This document shows positions 38,815-49,496 of a stretch of DNA of 64,000 bases, piece by piece (positions within the stretch are counted from its first letter, which is position 1; every line of letters begins with the position of its first letter). Under the pieces are notes generated by a model. It had not been told where the DNA came from. It ran no database searches and worked only from the letters and a program-made list of their open reading frames with translations. Source of the stretch: Rhodococcoides kroppenstedtii (lineage in GTDB: Bacteria > Actinomycetota > Actinomycetes > Mycobacteriales > Mycobacteriaceae); assembly GCF_900111805.1 (NCBI RefSeq), contig NZ_FOJN01000005.1:124001-188000 (forward strand), read 5' to 3'. Made by a program: the position numbers and the translations under genes.

Positions 38815-39828
38815 TCAGGCGATGGCGCGCACGTCGGGGTCCGTCCGCATCGCGAGCACCGTGTCCGCCTCGTCGAGCAGCTCGGCCATCGCCCGCGGGT
38901 ACACCGCCTCGCCCGAGGCCGCGACGCGGCGGATGTCGTCGGCCGTACACCACCGGTGGTCGACGACCACGCGACGTTCGAGATCGGTGAAACCGGTCGA
39001 GACCGGCTCGAACGCCTCGGCGCGGAGGGCGAAGAACAGCTCCTCGGACTTGATGACCCGGCCGTCGAACGTGAACGTCGCCGTCCGGCGCCACATCGGC
39101 CCGCGCAGCTCGTCGGGCGACGCCTGCAGGCCGGTTTCCTCCTGCAGTTCTCGGACGGCGGCGTCGCGGAGCGTCTCCCCGACCTCGACCTCGCCGCCGA
39201 TCGTGAACCAGAAGTGGACCTCGGGCACCTGCGGATCGTGGCCGCGAAGCAGCAGGACGCGCCCCCGCTCGTCCATGAGGACCACGCGCGCCGAGGTGCG
39301 CGTCCGCGCCGCGGCCACCGGCGCCGTCGTGGTGTCGCGCTCGGTGATCTCGAAGTACGTCGGCATCGGCGCCGTGCCCCCGAGCTTCAACCACCGCACC
39401 GGGCGACGCGACCGCAGCGCCAGCGTGTCCCGCACCGCGTCGTTGTGGAAGCGGCGGGCGATCTGCACGCGGGCCTCGGCGTCCGCCAGTTCCGACACCA
39501 GTTGCGGGGGTAGCCGCGTGAGATCGATCCGGCCGATGGCCACCGACACGGCGTTCTCGGCGCTCTCCCGGTCCGGTCGGTCCGCGCGTTCGGCCCGATC
39601 CGCCAGCGAGGTCAGCGTCCGCGCGGGCGTGTCCGGCCCGTCCAGGGTCGCGGCCACCGCGCGCGTGACGACGGAGCGCCGGGCCAGCGCCGCCTCGAGG
39701 GACTGCCAGGCACGGTCGTAGCGCACGTGCAGTCGGTCGAGTCGATGCGCCGTGGAGTACGACCACAGAGCCGCGAGCACGAGGAGAACGGCGAGCAGGA
39801 GCCCGACCGCGACGAGCGTCGTGGTCAC
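38815..39828 (-). CDS. Membrane-anchored Nudix hydrolase (Rv2609c-like)
   Basis: A 337-residue protein with an N-terminal membrane helix ([19 protein letters not shown]), a LemA-like helical segment (residues about 25-150: [22 protein letters not shown]) and a Nudix domain. The Nudix box [18 protein letters not shown] continues QEETGL, fitting Gx5Ex7REUxEExGU. The substrate, probably a nucleoside diphosphate derivative, is unknown. The GTG start overlaps the pimA stop (GTGA), making it the last gene of the PIM operon. The same order occurs in M. tuberculosis. Confidence 0.88.
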   Translation of the reverse strand: MTTTLVAVGLLLAVLLVLAALWSYSTAHRLDRLHVRYDRAWQSLEAALARRSVVTRAVAATLDGPDTPARTLTSLADRAERADRPDRESAENAVSVAIGRIDLTRLPPQLVSELADAEARVQIARRFHNDAVRDTLALRSRRPVRWLKLGGTAPMPTYFEITERDTTTAPVAAARTRTSARVVLMDERGRVLLLRGHDPQVPEVHFWFTIGGEVEVGETLRDAAVRELQEETGLQASPDELRGPMWRRTATFTFDGRVIKSEELFFALRAEAFEPVSTGFTDLERRVVVDHRWCTADDIRRVAASGEAVYPRAMAELLDEADTVLAMRTDPDVRAIA

Positions 39829-40949
39829 TCCGCCACCCCCACGACCCGGCCGGGGACCGCCACGGTCTCGTAGACCCGCACGATCTGCTCGGCGACCACG
39901 GGCCAGTCGTAATTCACGACGACGCGCGACGCTTCCGCGACGAGCGTCCTCCGGCGCACGTCGTCGTCGAGCAGGGAGATCACCTCGTCGGCGAGGGCGT
40001 CGGCGTCGCCCACCGGGAACAACGCCCCGGCGGTGCCGCCGCGCAGCACACGGCGGAACGCATCGAGGTCGGACGCGACGACGGGCGCACCGGCCGCCAT
40101 CGCCTCCACCAGGACGATGCCGAAGCTCTCGCCGCCCGTGTTGGGGGCGCAATAGACGTCCGCCGAGCGCAGTGCCGACGCCTTCTCCGCGTCGGTGGTC
40201 TGGCCGAGAAAACGGAAGTGCCGTGCCGACGGGCCGGCCTCGTGACGGAGTTTCTGCTCGTCGCCCCGGCCGACCACGAGCACCTCGACGTCCGGATGCG
40301 CGGCGGCGATCCGACCGAGCGCGGCGAGCAGAGTCGCCATGCCCTTGCGGGGCTCGTCGTACCGCCCCACGAACAGGATCGTCCGGCCCTCTCGCGGATA
40401 ACCCGGCAGCACCGGCGCTTCGCGGAACGCCGGCACGTGGACACCGTTGGGAATCTCGACGGCATCGGTGCCCAGAGCCTCGACCTGCCAGCGGCGGGCG
40501 AGTTCGCTCACCGCGACCCGGCCGGCGATCTTCTCGTGGTACGGCCGAAGAACACCCTGAAAGGTGCTGAGCAACAACGACTTCGTGGTGGACGCGTGGA
40601 ACGTGGCCACGATGGGACCGTCCGCGATCTTCAGCGAGAGCATCGACAGGCTGGGCGCGTTGGGCTCGTGGATGTGGAGCACGTCGAACTCGCCCTTGTC
40701 GATCCACGCCTTGATCCGGCTGTAGGTGACCGGGCCGAACGCCAGGCGCGCCACCGACCCGTTGTACGGGAAGCTCAGCGCCTTGCCGGTGGAGACGACG
40801 AAGTCCGGCAGCTCGGTGTCGTCGCTCGCGGGTGCGAGCACGCTGACCTTGTGCCCACGCTGGATGAGGACCTCCGCGAGCTCGGCGACGTGCGCCTGAA
40901 CCCCGCCGGGGACGTCGAAGGAGTACGGGCAGACGATGCCGATCCTCAC
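39825..40949 (-). CDS. pimA: Phosphatidylinositol alpha-mannosyltransferase PimA
   Basis: GT-B fold glycosyltransferase (GT4) adding the first mannose from GDP-mannose to phosphatidylinositol, at the inner face of the membrane. The 374-residue protein starts [21 protein letters not shown], with [15 protein letters not shown], the membrane-binding region [34 protein letters not shown] and the EX7E-type motif [18 protein letters not shown]. The GTG start overlaps the acyltransferase stop. All of the PIM steps up to Ac1PIM1-2 scaffolds are in this operon together with the lipid synthase. Confidence 0.96.
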   Translation of the reverse strand: MRIGIVCPYSFDVPGGVQAHVAELAEVLIQRGHKVSVLAPASDDTELPDFVVSTGKALSFPYNGSVARLAFGPVTYSRIKAWIDKGEFDVLHIHEPNAPSLSMLSLKIADGPIVATFHASTTKSLLLSTFQGVLRPYHEKIAGRVAVSELARRWQVEALGTDAVEIPNGVHVPAFREAPVLPGYPREGRTILFVGRYDEPRKGMATLLAALGRIAAAHPDVEVLVVGRGDEQKLRHEAGPSARHFRFLGQTTDAEKASALRSADVYCAPNTGGESFGIVLVEAMAAGAPVVASDLDAFRRVLRGGTAGALFPVGDADALADEVISLLDDDVRRRTLVAEASRVVVNYDWPVVAEQIVRVYETVAVPGRVVGVAE

Positions 40950-41857
40950 GCCGTGTCCCCCGTCATCCGCGCCCGACGGGCCTCGGACAGGTCGTCCCAC
41001 CAGAGCGGCTGCAGCATGTGCCAATCCTGCGGGTGCGCGGCGATGTTCGCAGCGAAGCGATCCGCGAGCGACTGCGTCGCCGACTCGACGCCGCCGGAGA
41101 CGTCGACGGGCGGCTCCACCGAGAAACCCCACCCGGTCTCGGTGAACCAGCAGTGCACGGGCAGCAGGGCGGCCCCGGTGTCGATCGCCAACCGAGCCGG
41201 TCCCGCCGGCATGCGGGTCGGCTCACCGAAGAACGTGACCGGGACCCCGTGTCGAGCGAGGTCCCGCTCACCGAGCAGACACACGACGCCGCCCGCCTCG
41301 AGTCGGTCGCGCAACTGCGGGAACGGGGGCCGCTCGCCGCCGCTCAGCGGGAAGATCTCGAACCCCAGCGACTCGCGGTACGCCACGAACTCCCGGTACA
41401 GAGACTCGGGCCGCAGCCGCTCGGCGACGGTGGTGAACTGCCCGTGGGTCTGCGTCAGCCACACCCCGGCCATGTCCCAGTTGCCGCTGTGCGGGAGGGC
41501 GAGCACGGCGCCGCGACCCGCAGCGAGGGCGCCCTCGAGATGCTCTTTTCCGGTCACCGAGGCGTCGATGCTGCGCGCCTGCGCGGCGAGGTCCATCGAC
41601 GGCAGCCGGAACGCCTCGCGCCAGTACCGGGCGTAGGACCGCACCGACGCCCGGATCATCTCGTCCGGAACGTCCGCCGGAGCCGTCCCCAGGACCCGAG
41701 CGAGGTTGCGTCGCAGCTGCTCCGGGCCGCCGCCGCGGCGAGCGGCGACATCCGCGCCGGCGTCGAAGAGTCGGCGTGCGAGACCGTCCGGCAACGCCCG
41801 GACCACCCGCCACCCGGCGACGTACCCTGCGGCGCCGAGCTGCTCGCCGAGGCTCAC
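40946..41857 (-). CDS. Phosphatidylinositol mannoside acyltransferase
   Basis: A 303-residue LpxL/HtrB-like acyltransferase that moves a palmitoyl group to the mannose of PIM1/PIM2 (PatA, Rv2611c type). The HX4D motif is ALPHSGNWDMAG, with VCLLGERDLARHGVPVTFFG and a glycine-rich ARLAIDTGAALLPVHCW. A hydrophobic N-terminus favours peripheral membrane binding. The GTG overlaps the pgsA stop and the end overlaps pimA, so all three are translationally coupled. The gene symbol is left empty because naming varies, but the function is firm by position and motif. Confidence 0.93.
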   Translation of the reverse strand: MSLGEQLGAAGYVAGWRVVRALPDGLARRLFDAGADVAARRGGGPEQLRRNLARVLGTAPADVPDEMIRASVRSYARYWREAFRLPSMDLAAQARSIDASVTGKEHLEGALAAGRGAVLALPHSGNWDMAGVWLTQTHGQFTTVAERLRPESLYREFVAYRESLGFEIFPLSGGERPPFPQLRDRLEAGGVVCLLGERDLARHGVPVTFFGEPTRMPAGPARLAIDTGAALLPVHCWFTETGWGFSVEPPVDVSGGVESATQSLADRFAANIAAHPQDWHMLQPLWWDDLSEARRARMTGDTA

Positions 41858-42534
41858 GGGTTCGCGCCGGGTTCGATCCGATTCCGATCCGGCTGGATGG
41901 GGATGATGTCGCGTGCCCCCGCCGAATTCCGCACGGCCAGAACGCGCTGGAAGACGGTGACGATGCTGGCGGCGGCCAGGAAATACGTCGCCACGGGGAG
42001 GGCGAACTGCAACCAGTCCCACGACGCGAGCTGTCCGATTCCGGTCAGGCCGGACCCGACCAGCACGATGACCAGGCGGTCGGGCCGCTCGATCCAGCCG
42101 CCGTCGGCGGACAGACCGCTGGCCTCGGCGCGCGCCTTCGCGTAGGAGATGACCTGCGAGGTGACCAGGCAGACCAGCATCGCGGCGAGCAACGGTCGGT
42201 CGTTCTGGTGAAAGATCGCCCACCAGGACAGCCCCGCGAAGATGGCGCCGTCCGCCACACGGTCGCACGTGGCGTCCAGCACGGCGCCGTACTTGCTGCC
42301 GCCGCCGCGCGCCCGCGCCATCGCCCCGTCGAGCATGTCGAACATCACGAAGAGCCAGATGACGAGCGTGCCGATCAGCAGATGGTCGCTCGGGAACAGC
42401 GTGACGGCCGCAACGACGCTGACGACGGTGCCGATGATCGTGACCGAGTCGGGGGTCAGGCCGGTGCTGTTCAGCGCTCGGCCGAGCGGCGCGGTGACCT
42501 TGGAGGCCGACGCCCGCCCGAAGATGCTCAGCAC
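41854..42534 (-). CDS. pgsA1: Phosphatidylinositol phosphate synthase (CDP-alcohol phosphotransferase)
   Basis: The 226-residue integral membrane enzyme joins CDP-diacylglycerol with inositol phosphate, the source of phosphatidylinositol for PIM. The CDP-OH motif is FDMLDGAMARARGG followed by YGAVLDATCDRVAD, giving all four metal-binding aspartates. About six helices are predicted. The GTG at 42534 follows the HIT gene stop by 4 bases. Like the mycobacterial enzyme it lies immediately before the PIM acyltransferase, with which it overlaps. Confidence 0.94.
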   Translation of the reverse strand: MLSIFGRASASKVTAPLGRALNSTGLTPDSVTIIGTVVSVVAAVTLFPSDHLLIGTLVIWLFVMFDMLDGAMARARGGGSKYGAVLDATCDRVADGAIFAGLSWWAIFHQNDRPLLAAMLVCLVTSQVISYAKARAEASGLSADGGWIERPDRLVIVLVGSGLTGIGQLASWDWLQFALPVATYFLAAASIVTVFQRVLAVRNSAGARDIIPIQPDRNRIEPGANP

Positions 42535-42538
42535 GTGG

Positions 42539-43083
42539 TCAGTCCTTCCACGCGTCGGCCAGAAGCGCGCGGGTGTCCCGCAGCAACTGCGGCATCACCT
42601 TCGCGCCGCCGATCACGGTGATGAAGTTGGCGTCGCCGCCCCATCGGGGCACGACGTGCTGGTGGAGGTGTTCGGCCAACGAACCGCCCGCAGGCGCACC
42701 GAGATTCAGCCCGACGTTGAACCCGTGCGGCCGCGAGACCTTCTTGATGGTGCGGATCGCGTGTTGCGTGAACCGCATCAGCTCGATGCTCTCCGCGTCG
42801 GTCAGATCCTCGAGCGCCGCGACCTTGCGGTAGGGCACCACCATGAGATGACCAGGGTTGTACGGGTACAGATTGAGCACGGCGTAGACCTGCTCGCCGC
42901 GGGCGACCACCAGGCCGTCCTCGTCCGCGAGCGTCGGAATGTGGGTGAACGGTTCCGTCACGGCCTTGTCGTCGCCGCTGCCCGGCGCCGTCGCGATGTA
43001 CGACATCCGGTGCGGCGACCACAACCGCTGCAGGCGATCCTCGTCACCGACGCCGTGGTCGACGATGGTGCCGTCGGGCCCGC

Positions 43084-43087
<4 letters not shown>
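42539..43087 (-). CDS. HIT-family AP4A phosphorylase-like protein (Rv2613c-like)
   Basis: A 182-residue HIT protein. The histidine triad appears as [13 protein letters not shown] (HxHxH) with the strand [20 protein letters not shown] earlier. Rv2613c in M. tuberculosis is a diadenosine tetraphosphate phosphorylase, so this one probably degrades Ap4A made by aminoacyl-tRNA synthetases; thrS is directly upstream. The GTG overlaps the thrS stop (GTGA). An ORF in the same frame continues upstream inside thrS and is not used. Confidence 0.92.
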
Positions 43088-45153
<2,066 letters not shown>

Positions 45154-45262
45154 GGTGATGTGCTCCTCGACTGACGGACTGGGAGGGCGGACGGGATGGA
45201 TCGGTGACAGCGTATCGGCACCGGCCGACGCCGGTTTCGCCGCGCGTCGCGAGCGCGGGTGG

Positions 45263-46015
45263 TCAGCGCCCGACCAGGGCCGCCCAGCGCGCCGCACGGT
45301 CCGCCGGCGTGCGTCGCGGGCAGCTGGTGCAGAGGTCCTCGCCGGCGTCGACCACGCGGCAGCACGAGCTGCGGCGCAGGAACCGCCGCGACCGCCCGTT
45401 CGCCGTGACGTCGACGAATCGCGGAGCCGGAAACGGGTGCCGACGGCGCTCGCTCGTCAGCAGTTCCGCCCAACACGGCGCGTCGTCGACACGATCCAGA
45501 GCGGACGCGACGTCGAGAGCACGGTTGGCCACGCTGTCCGACGCGATCGCCCACAGACTCGCTCCCGAGACGGATGGGACCCGACGCCGGACGGCCTCGA
45601 CCAGGTCCTCCACGGCATCGGCGAACGACGCCCCTGCTCGTGAACTGTCGACGGTGACCGCCGCGGTCGACGACGCCACGGTCCCGGTCTCCCCCACCGT
45701 GACCCGGGCCGACTCGTGGGCGAGGTCGACGCACCGGCCCGTCACGGCCAGTTGCGCCGTCAGCACCGTCGCGAGTGTCGAGCTCGAGCCGTACCACCAC
45801 AGCGTGGCCAGGACGGCCGGCGTCACGTCGGGCCATCGCTGCGCCGCACGCTCCAGGACGTCCTCGAGGTCGAGGCCACGTAGCGACGGAGATCCGGGCG
45901 GGACGTAGGACAGGGACGCGGTCCACGGCAGGGCGCGCGACGTGTCGGCGACGACCTCGCCTGCGTCGGTCGACTCGGCGCCGGGACGCGGAGTCAGAGC
46001 GGGCTCTGGAGCCAC
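45263..46015 (-). CDS. FhuF-like 2Fe-2S protein, probable ferric-siderophore reductase
   Basis: A 250-residue protein whose C-terminus carries the FhuF-type cluster motif: [17 protein letters not shown], that is CC-x9-C-x2-C (E. coli FhuF has x10). The rest is the poorly conserved alpha/beta FhuF domain ([17 protein letters not shown]). Such proteins reduce iron in siderophores in the cytoplasm. The GTG at 46015 lies inside the preceding membrane-protein gene (22-base overlap), which suggests coupled translation; the longer frame to 46246 is antisense-like and low quality. No siderophore gene adjoins it. Confidence 0.78.
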   Translation of the reverse strand: MAPEPALTPRPGAESTDAGEVVADTSRALPWTASLSYVPPGSPSLRGLDLEDVLERAAQRWPDVTPAVLATLWWYGSSSTLATVLTAQLAVTGRCVDLAHESARVTVGETGTVASSTAAVTVDSSRAGASFADAVEDLVEAVRRRVPSVSGASLWAIASDSVANRALDVASALDRVDDAPCWAELLTSERRRHPFPAPRFVDVTANGRSRRFLRRSSCCRVVDAGEDLCTSCPRRTPADRAARWAALVGR

Positions 46016-46443
46016 GCCCAGTCCAGGCCGACCCACCCACCGACGAGCTCGAGCGCTCCGAGCACCCACAGGGTGGCGACGACCACGGCGGCCGTGAACA
46101 CCACACCGATGCCCTTGACCACGAGGTTCTGCTTCTCGAACCACGCCATGAACTCGTCGTAGCGTGCCCGCACCCAGCGGAGAACCTTCTTGGCCCACGC
46201 GAACTCCGAGGCGAGGATGCCCAGTCCGGCGAAGACGATGAGCCACCCGGGACCCGGGTAGGGAATGGCGACGATGCCGACCGCGAGGACCAGGGTCCCG
46301 ACGACGCCGACGCCGATGCGGTAGGCCCGATCGACGGTGGGGCGGGACGCAAGCCCGTCACGCCACCGGCGGTAGCCACTCGGCTCACGAGTCCGCCGGG
46401 ATGCCGCGGCGGTGGGCCGAACGCTGGTGTCGTCGCTGTGCAC
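45994..46443 (-). CDS. Small PGPGW-type membrane protein (TIGR02611 family)
   Basis: A 149-residue protein with three hydrophobic segments: about residues 43-60, 64-82 with the diagnostic PYPGPGWLIVFAGLGILA, and 109-130 near the C-terminus. The basic amphipathic segment WAKKVLRWVRARYDEFMAWFEKQ separates them. Function unknown; the PGPGW motif defines the family in actinobacteria. The start is GTG at 46443. The FhuF-like gene overlaps its end by 22 bases. The tRNA-Val terminator lies upstream. Confidence 0.8.
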   Translation of the reverse strand: MHSDDTSVRPTAAASRRTREPSGYRRWRDGLASRPTVDRAYRIGVGVVGTLVLAVGIVAIPYPGPGWLIVFAGLGILASEFAWAKKVLRWVRARYDEFMAWFEKQNLVVKGIGVVFTAAVVVATLWVLGALELVGGWVGLDWAWLQSPL

Positions 46444-46481
46444 GGGCCCAGACTACCGGCGCGACCCGCCGCGGAGACGAC

Positions 46482-46515
46482 AACAGGCCCGCACCGGTGT
46501 CGGTGCGGGCCTGTT
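46482..46515 (-). terminator. Strong hairpin terminator after tRNA-Val(CAC)
   Basis: AACAGGCCCGCACCG and its exact complement form a 15-bp stem with a 4-base loop, starting 7 bases after the tRNA 3' end on the minus strand. The sequence after it (GTCGTCTCC) lacks a long U tract, as is common in high-G+C actinobacteria. It separates the tRNA from the membrane-protein gene. Confidence 0.85.
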
Positions 46516-46521
46516 CTGCGG

Positions 46522-46593
46522 TGGTCCCGGCTGGGTTCGAACCAGCGACCTCCCCGGTGTGAACGGGACGCTCTTCCACTGAGCCACGGGACC
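46522..46593 (-). tRNA. tRNA-Val, anticodon CAC
   Basis: 72 bases fold into a standard cloverleaf: acceptor GGTCCCG/CGGGACC, D stem GCTC/GAGC, anticodon stem TCCCG/CGGGG with loop TTCACAC (anticodon CAC), and T arm GCTGG-TTCGAAC-CCAGC. The 3' CCA is not encoded. It reads GUG codons. Confidence 0.97.
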
Positions 46594-46765
46594 GCGTACG
46601 CGCTTCCGGTCGGAACCGGACGCTCGAACGAGGAGGAACACTAGCACGCACCGTTCGCCTCTCCCAAAGCGGCGCATGCCGAGGCCTGACGCCCCGATCC
46701 ACGGCTGCCCCGCAACCCGGAGAACGGGACGCGAATCCGTCGCACACGCCGTGTGAACAGGCGAT

Positions 46766-46795
46766 TTGTGACTCTCGGACGCAGTGGGCTAATGT
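46766..46795 (+). promoter_or_regulatory. Sigma-70-like promoter for the tRNA Gly-Cys-Val operon
   Basis: TTGTGA at 46766-46771 and TAATGT at 46790-46795 are 18 bases apart and 42 bases upstream of tRNA-Gly. Both hexamers are near consensus, unusual in this G+C-rich window. The gap 46594-46837 between the divergent tRNAs holds no ORF worth calling. Confidence 0.65.
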
Positions 46796-46837
46796 TTCGA
46801 ACCGCACCACGGAGGCGGCAACGCCACCGAGGAGCGT

Positions 46838-46910
46838 GCGGACGTGGCGCAGCTGGTAGCGCACAACCTTGCCAAGGTTGGGGTCGCGGGTTCGAATCCC
46901 GTCGTCCGCT
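46838..46910 (+). tRNA. tRNA-Gly, anticodon GCC
   Basis: 73 bases with acceptor GCGGACG/CGTCCGC, D stem GCGC/GCGC, anticodon stem CAACC/GGTTG with loop TTGCCAA (anticodon GCC) and T arm GCGGG-TTCGAAT-CCCGT. First of three tRNAs in the usual actinobacterial order Gly-Cys-Val. CCA is not encoded. Confidence 0.97.
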
Positions 46911-46950
46911 CGAGGGTATCGAGATCTCGATTCAGGGATCCCGTCACCAC

Positions 46951-47021
46951 GGTGGAGTGGCCGAGTGGTGAGGCAACGGCCTGCAAAGCCGTGCACACGG
47001 GTTCGATTCCCGTCTCCACCT
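46951..47021 (+). tRNA. tRNA-Cys, anticodon GCA
   Basis: 71 bases with acceptor GGTGGAG/CTCCACC, anticodon stem ACGGC/GCCGT, loop CTGCAAA (anticodon GCA) and T arm ACGGG-TTCGATT-CCCGT. Discriminator base U fits bacterial tRNA-Cys. 40 bases after tRNA-Gly. Confidence 0.97.
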
Positions 47022-47051
47022 CGTTACCCGGTCCGTGATCCACCGGGTCCC

Positions 47052-47126
47052 GCGCGATTAGCTCAGCGGGAGAGCGCTTCCCTGACACGGAAGAGGTCAC
47101 TGGTTCAATCCCAGTATCGCGCACCA
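47052..47126 (+). tRNA. tRNA-Val, anticodon GAC, with encoded CCA
   Basis: Acceptor GCGCGAT/ATCGCGC, anticodon stem CTTCC/GGAAG, loop CTGACAC (anticodon GAC), T arm CACTGG-TTCAATC-CCAGT. The 3' CCA is encoded at 47124-47126, unlike its neighbours. It reads GUC and GUU and complements the CAC tRNA on the other strand. Confidence 0.97.
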
Positions 47127-47134
47127 GAGTTCGT

Positions 47135-47164
47135 CGAATGGCCCCCGTCACCGGGGGCCATTCG
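47135..47164 (+). terminator. Terminator of the tRNA operon
   Basis: CGAATGGCCCCC and its exact complement form a 12-bp stem around a 6-base loop (GTCACC), 8 bases after the CCA of tRNA-Val, followed by TCGTTT. A typical intrinsic terminator. Confidence 0.88.
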
Positions 47165-47208
47165 TCGTTTCCGAACCGAGTCGCCTCGGTTCACCATCCC
47201 GGCGCCGG

Positions 47209-47448
47209 CTACACCCGATAACGCTCGGCCAACTCCTCGAGTCGGCGCGTCGTGGCCTCGTCGTCGACCACCCGCTGACCGTCCTCCTCGACGACGTGCA
47301 CGTGGTCGTGCACGTATCGAATCCACTCGTGGTCGGCGACGAGCTGGTCGCTGCCGTACGCCCCGGCCTCGTCGACCGCCGTCTGCACCGCGGCCTTCAC
47401 CCGATCCGCGCGGGCGAGAAACCACTGCTCGGTCATCCGGTCCGTCAT
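47209..47448 (-). CDS. Small acidic protein of unknown function
   Basis: A 79-residue soluble protein. It is rich in Asp, Glu and Arg and probably helical: TEQWFLARADRVKAAVQTAVDE, then ADHEWIRYVHDHVHVVEEDG in pieces. I recognise no domain. The ATG at 47448 has GGAGGAG 6-9 bases upstream, which decides it over the upstream in-frame start at 47490. It converges with the tRNA operon, whose terminator ends 45 bases away. Similar short proteins exist near tRNA genes in rhodococci, but their function is unknown. Confidence 0.65.
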   Translation of the reverse strand: MTDRMTEQWFLARADRVKAAVQTAVDEAGAYGSDQLVADHEWIRYVHDHVHVVEEDGQRVVDDEATTRRLEELAERYRV

Positions 47449-47587
47449 CTCGACTCCTCCGTCGGCCTGCCTGATTGTCGTCTGTGCCACCTGTACCCCA
47501 CCACGAAAGCGGACTCACACCCCGCGGCCTGCTCGAATCGACCGAACTCGGCCGGAGCACCCCTGTACAGGTGGTTCACTGGAGAGC

Positions 47588-47911
47588 ATGTCGAGCTGGG
47601 TGTGGTTCGTGGTCGCCCTGGTCGTGGTCGACCTCGCCGTCGTCGTCACGTGGTTCGCCCTGCGACACCGATCCGCGGCCGCCGCGGTGAACCGCGAACC
47701 AGGTCACGCTGTCGACGCCGAGACGCGGACCGAGGTCTCCGCCCTCGTCGGCGAGCACCGCACCGCCGAAGCCATGGCGCTCCTGCGTCGACGGACCGGT
47801 ATGCCGCTCCGCGAAGCCAAGGACACCGTCGACGCCATGACGGACGGCGCCCGCAAAGCCCGCCACCACGGCGCTGTGTCGTCGCGCGCCGACCACCCCG
47901 GCGCGGCATGA
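47588..47911 (+). CDS. Small membrane protein with ribosomal L7/L12 C-terminal-like domain
   Basis: A 107-residue protein with a membrane helix at about residues 5-24 (WFVVALVVVDLAVVVTWFAL) and a short soluble domain. Residues about 55-90 (AEAMALLRRRTGMPLREAKDTVDAM) resemble the L7/L12 C-terminal motif seen as IKAVREITGLGLKEAKDLV. Such membrane-tethered L7/L12-like proteins occur in actinobacteria, function unknown. The ATG start is preceded by GGAGAGC. Its stop overlaps the GNAT gene (ATGA). Confidence 0.7.
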   Translation: MSSWVWFVVALVVVDLAVVVTWFALRHRSAAAAVNREPGHAVDAETRTEVSALVGEHRTAEAMALLRRRTGMPLREAKDTVDAMTDGARKARHHGAVSSRADHPGAA

Positions 47912-48444
47912 CGGGCGCAACCACCGTCCGCCCCGCCGACCCGTCGGAGATCCCCCAACTCGCCGCCCTGGCGGCCCGCACCTTCCCCCTCGCGTGCCCA
48001 CCGGGCACCGAGGAAGCCGACATTCGGCACTTCGTGTCGACGGCGCTGTCGGAGAACGCCTTTCGTGGCTATCTCGCGGACGACGGACGCCGCGTTCTGG
48101 TCGCGGAGCGCGACGGCACTCTGGTCGGGTACACGATGCTGGGCCTCCGGCCGTCCGAGGACCCCGACGTGCGCGCCGCAGTACGCGACACTCCCGCCGT
48201 CGAGGTGAACAAGATGTACGCCGACCCCGCGGCGCACGGCAGCGGCGCGGCCGGTGCGCTCATGCAGGCGGCGGTGAACCTCGCGCGCGAACTCGGTCGG
48301 GCGTCGCTGTGGCTCGGCGTCAACCACGTCAACGCTCGGGCGCAGGCGTTCTACCGCAAGTGCGGATTCGTGCCCGTCGGACACCGTCGTTTCGCGCTCG
48401 GCGACGTCCTGCACGAGGACTTCGTCTACGAACGCGTCCTGTAG
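47908..48444 (+). CDS. GNAT family N-acetyltransferase
   Basis: A 178-residue acetyltransferase. It opens TTVRPADPSEIPQLAALAARTF; the acetyl-CoA loop follows the strand VEVNKMYADPAAHGSGAAGALMQAA (motif A, with GSGAAG in place of the usual QxxGxG/A), and motif B is LGVNHVNARAQAFYRKCGFVPVG. The substrate is unknown; the arrangement is common in families that acylate small amines or proteins. It starts at the ATG overlapping the previous stop (ATGA). zapE converges, 15 bases away. Confidence 0.85.
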   Translation: MTGATTVRPADPSEIPQLAALAARTFPLACPPGTEEADIRHFVSTALSENAFRGYLADDGRRVLVAERDGTLVGYTMLGLRPSEDPDVRAAVRDTPAVEVNKMYADPAAHGSGAAGALMQAAVNLARELGRASLWLGVNHVNARAQAFYRKCGFVPVGHRRFALGDVLHEDFVYERVL

Positions 48445-48459
48445 AGCGAGAGCCCCGGA

Positions 48460-49470
48460 TCAGACCGACGCGAAGCGCGACAGCGCGAGCAGCCTCGACG
48501 TCGCGCGCAGGTACTTCTTGCGGTACCCGCCCTGCAGCATCTCCTCGGTGAAGAGCTCGTCGAGCTTGGCGCCCGACACGGTGACGGGAGTGCCGGCGTC
48601 GTACAGGCGGTCCGCGAGCACGACGATGCGCAGCGCCACCGACTGATCGGGAGCCGCGTGCACGCCGGAGACGAAGACCTGCTCGACGCCCTCGATCAAC
48701 TTGCCGTAGCGCGACGGGTGCAGCGTGCTCAGGTGCTTCACGAGCTCGTCGAAGTCGTCCAGCGAGGCATTCTCGATGCGCTCGGCGGCCGCGGTGAGGT
48801 CCTCGTCCGACAACGGGTCCGGGGCCGGGGGCAGGTCGCGATGCCGGTAGTCGGGACCGTCGACGCGCACCGCCTCGAAGATCGAGCCGAGCTTCTTGAT
48901 CTCCCGCAGGAAGTCCTGAGCCGCGAAGCGGCCCTCGCCCAACTGACCGGGCAGCGTGTTCGACGTGGCGACGATGGACACCCCGCGGCCGGACAGTTCC
49001 GTCAGCAGCCGGGAGACGAGCATGGTGTCGCCGGGATCGTCGAGCTCGAACTCGTCGATGCACAACACGCTGTGGTTCGAGAACTCCTCGAGCGCCTTGG
49101 TGAAGCCGAGCGCGCCCACCACGTGGGTGAGCTCCACGAAGGTGCCGAACGCCTTGGGCTCCGGAGTGGCGTGGTAGATCGACGCCAGCAGGTGCGTCTT
49201 GCCGACACCGAAGCCGCCGTCGAGGTAGAGCCCGGCCCCGGTGGCCTGCGTCTTCTTGCCGAACAGGCCGCGCTTGCCGCCCGACCGGATCTTGCCGACC
49301 TTGCCGGCGAACTCCTCCGCCTTGGCCACGGCCTCGGCCTGCGTGGGCTCGGCGGGATCGGGGATGTACGAAGCGAAACTGACGTCGTCGAACATGGTGG
49401 GCGGAACCATGTTGGCGATCAGCTGGTCCGCGGGCACCACGGGATTGCGATCGACCAGACGTATCGGCAT
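48460..49470 (-). CDS. zapE: Cell division-associated ATPase ZapE/AFG1-like
   Basis: The 336-residue P-loop ATPase has Walker A GGFGVGKTHLLASIYH, Walker B SVLCIDEFELDDPGDTML and sensor segment IVATSNTLPGQLGEGRF, all typical of the AFG1 family. ZapE destabilises FtsZ polymers in E. coli under some stresses; the role in actinobacteria (Rv2670c) is not proven. It begins with ATG at 49470, only 26 bases from a divergent gene, so promoters must overlap. A GTTAAC element at 49480-49485 could be its -10 region. Confidence 0.9.
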   Translation of the reverse strand: MPIRLVDRNPVVPADQLIANMVPPTMFDDVSFASYIPDPAEPTQAEAVAKAEEFAGKVGKIRSGGKRGLFGKKTQATGAGLYLDGGFGVGKTHLLASIYHATPEPKAFGTFVELTHVVGALGFTKALEEFSNHSVLCIDEFELDDPGDTMLVSRLLTELSGRGVSIVATSNTLPGQLGEGRFAAQDFLREIKKLGSIFEAVRVDGPDYRHRDLPPAPDPLSDEDLTAAAERIENASLDDFDELVKHLSTLHPSRYGKLIEGVEQVFVSGVHAAPDQSVALRIVVLADRLYDAGTPVTVSGAKLDELFTEEMLQGGYRKKYLRATSRLLALSRFASV

Positions 49471-49496
49471 GACGACGAGGTTAACGACGTGGTGGG

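Noticed and set aside
46482..46515. Inverted repeat as a mobile-element end
   Set aside because: It is a perfect hairpin placed right after a tRNA, with no transposase or second end nearby.
46838..47126. tRNA cluster as an integrative-element attachment site
   Set aside because: No integrase, no direct repeat of a tRNA 3' end and no change of composition in the flanks.
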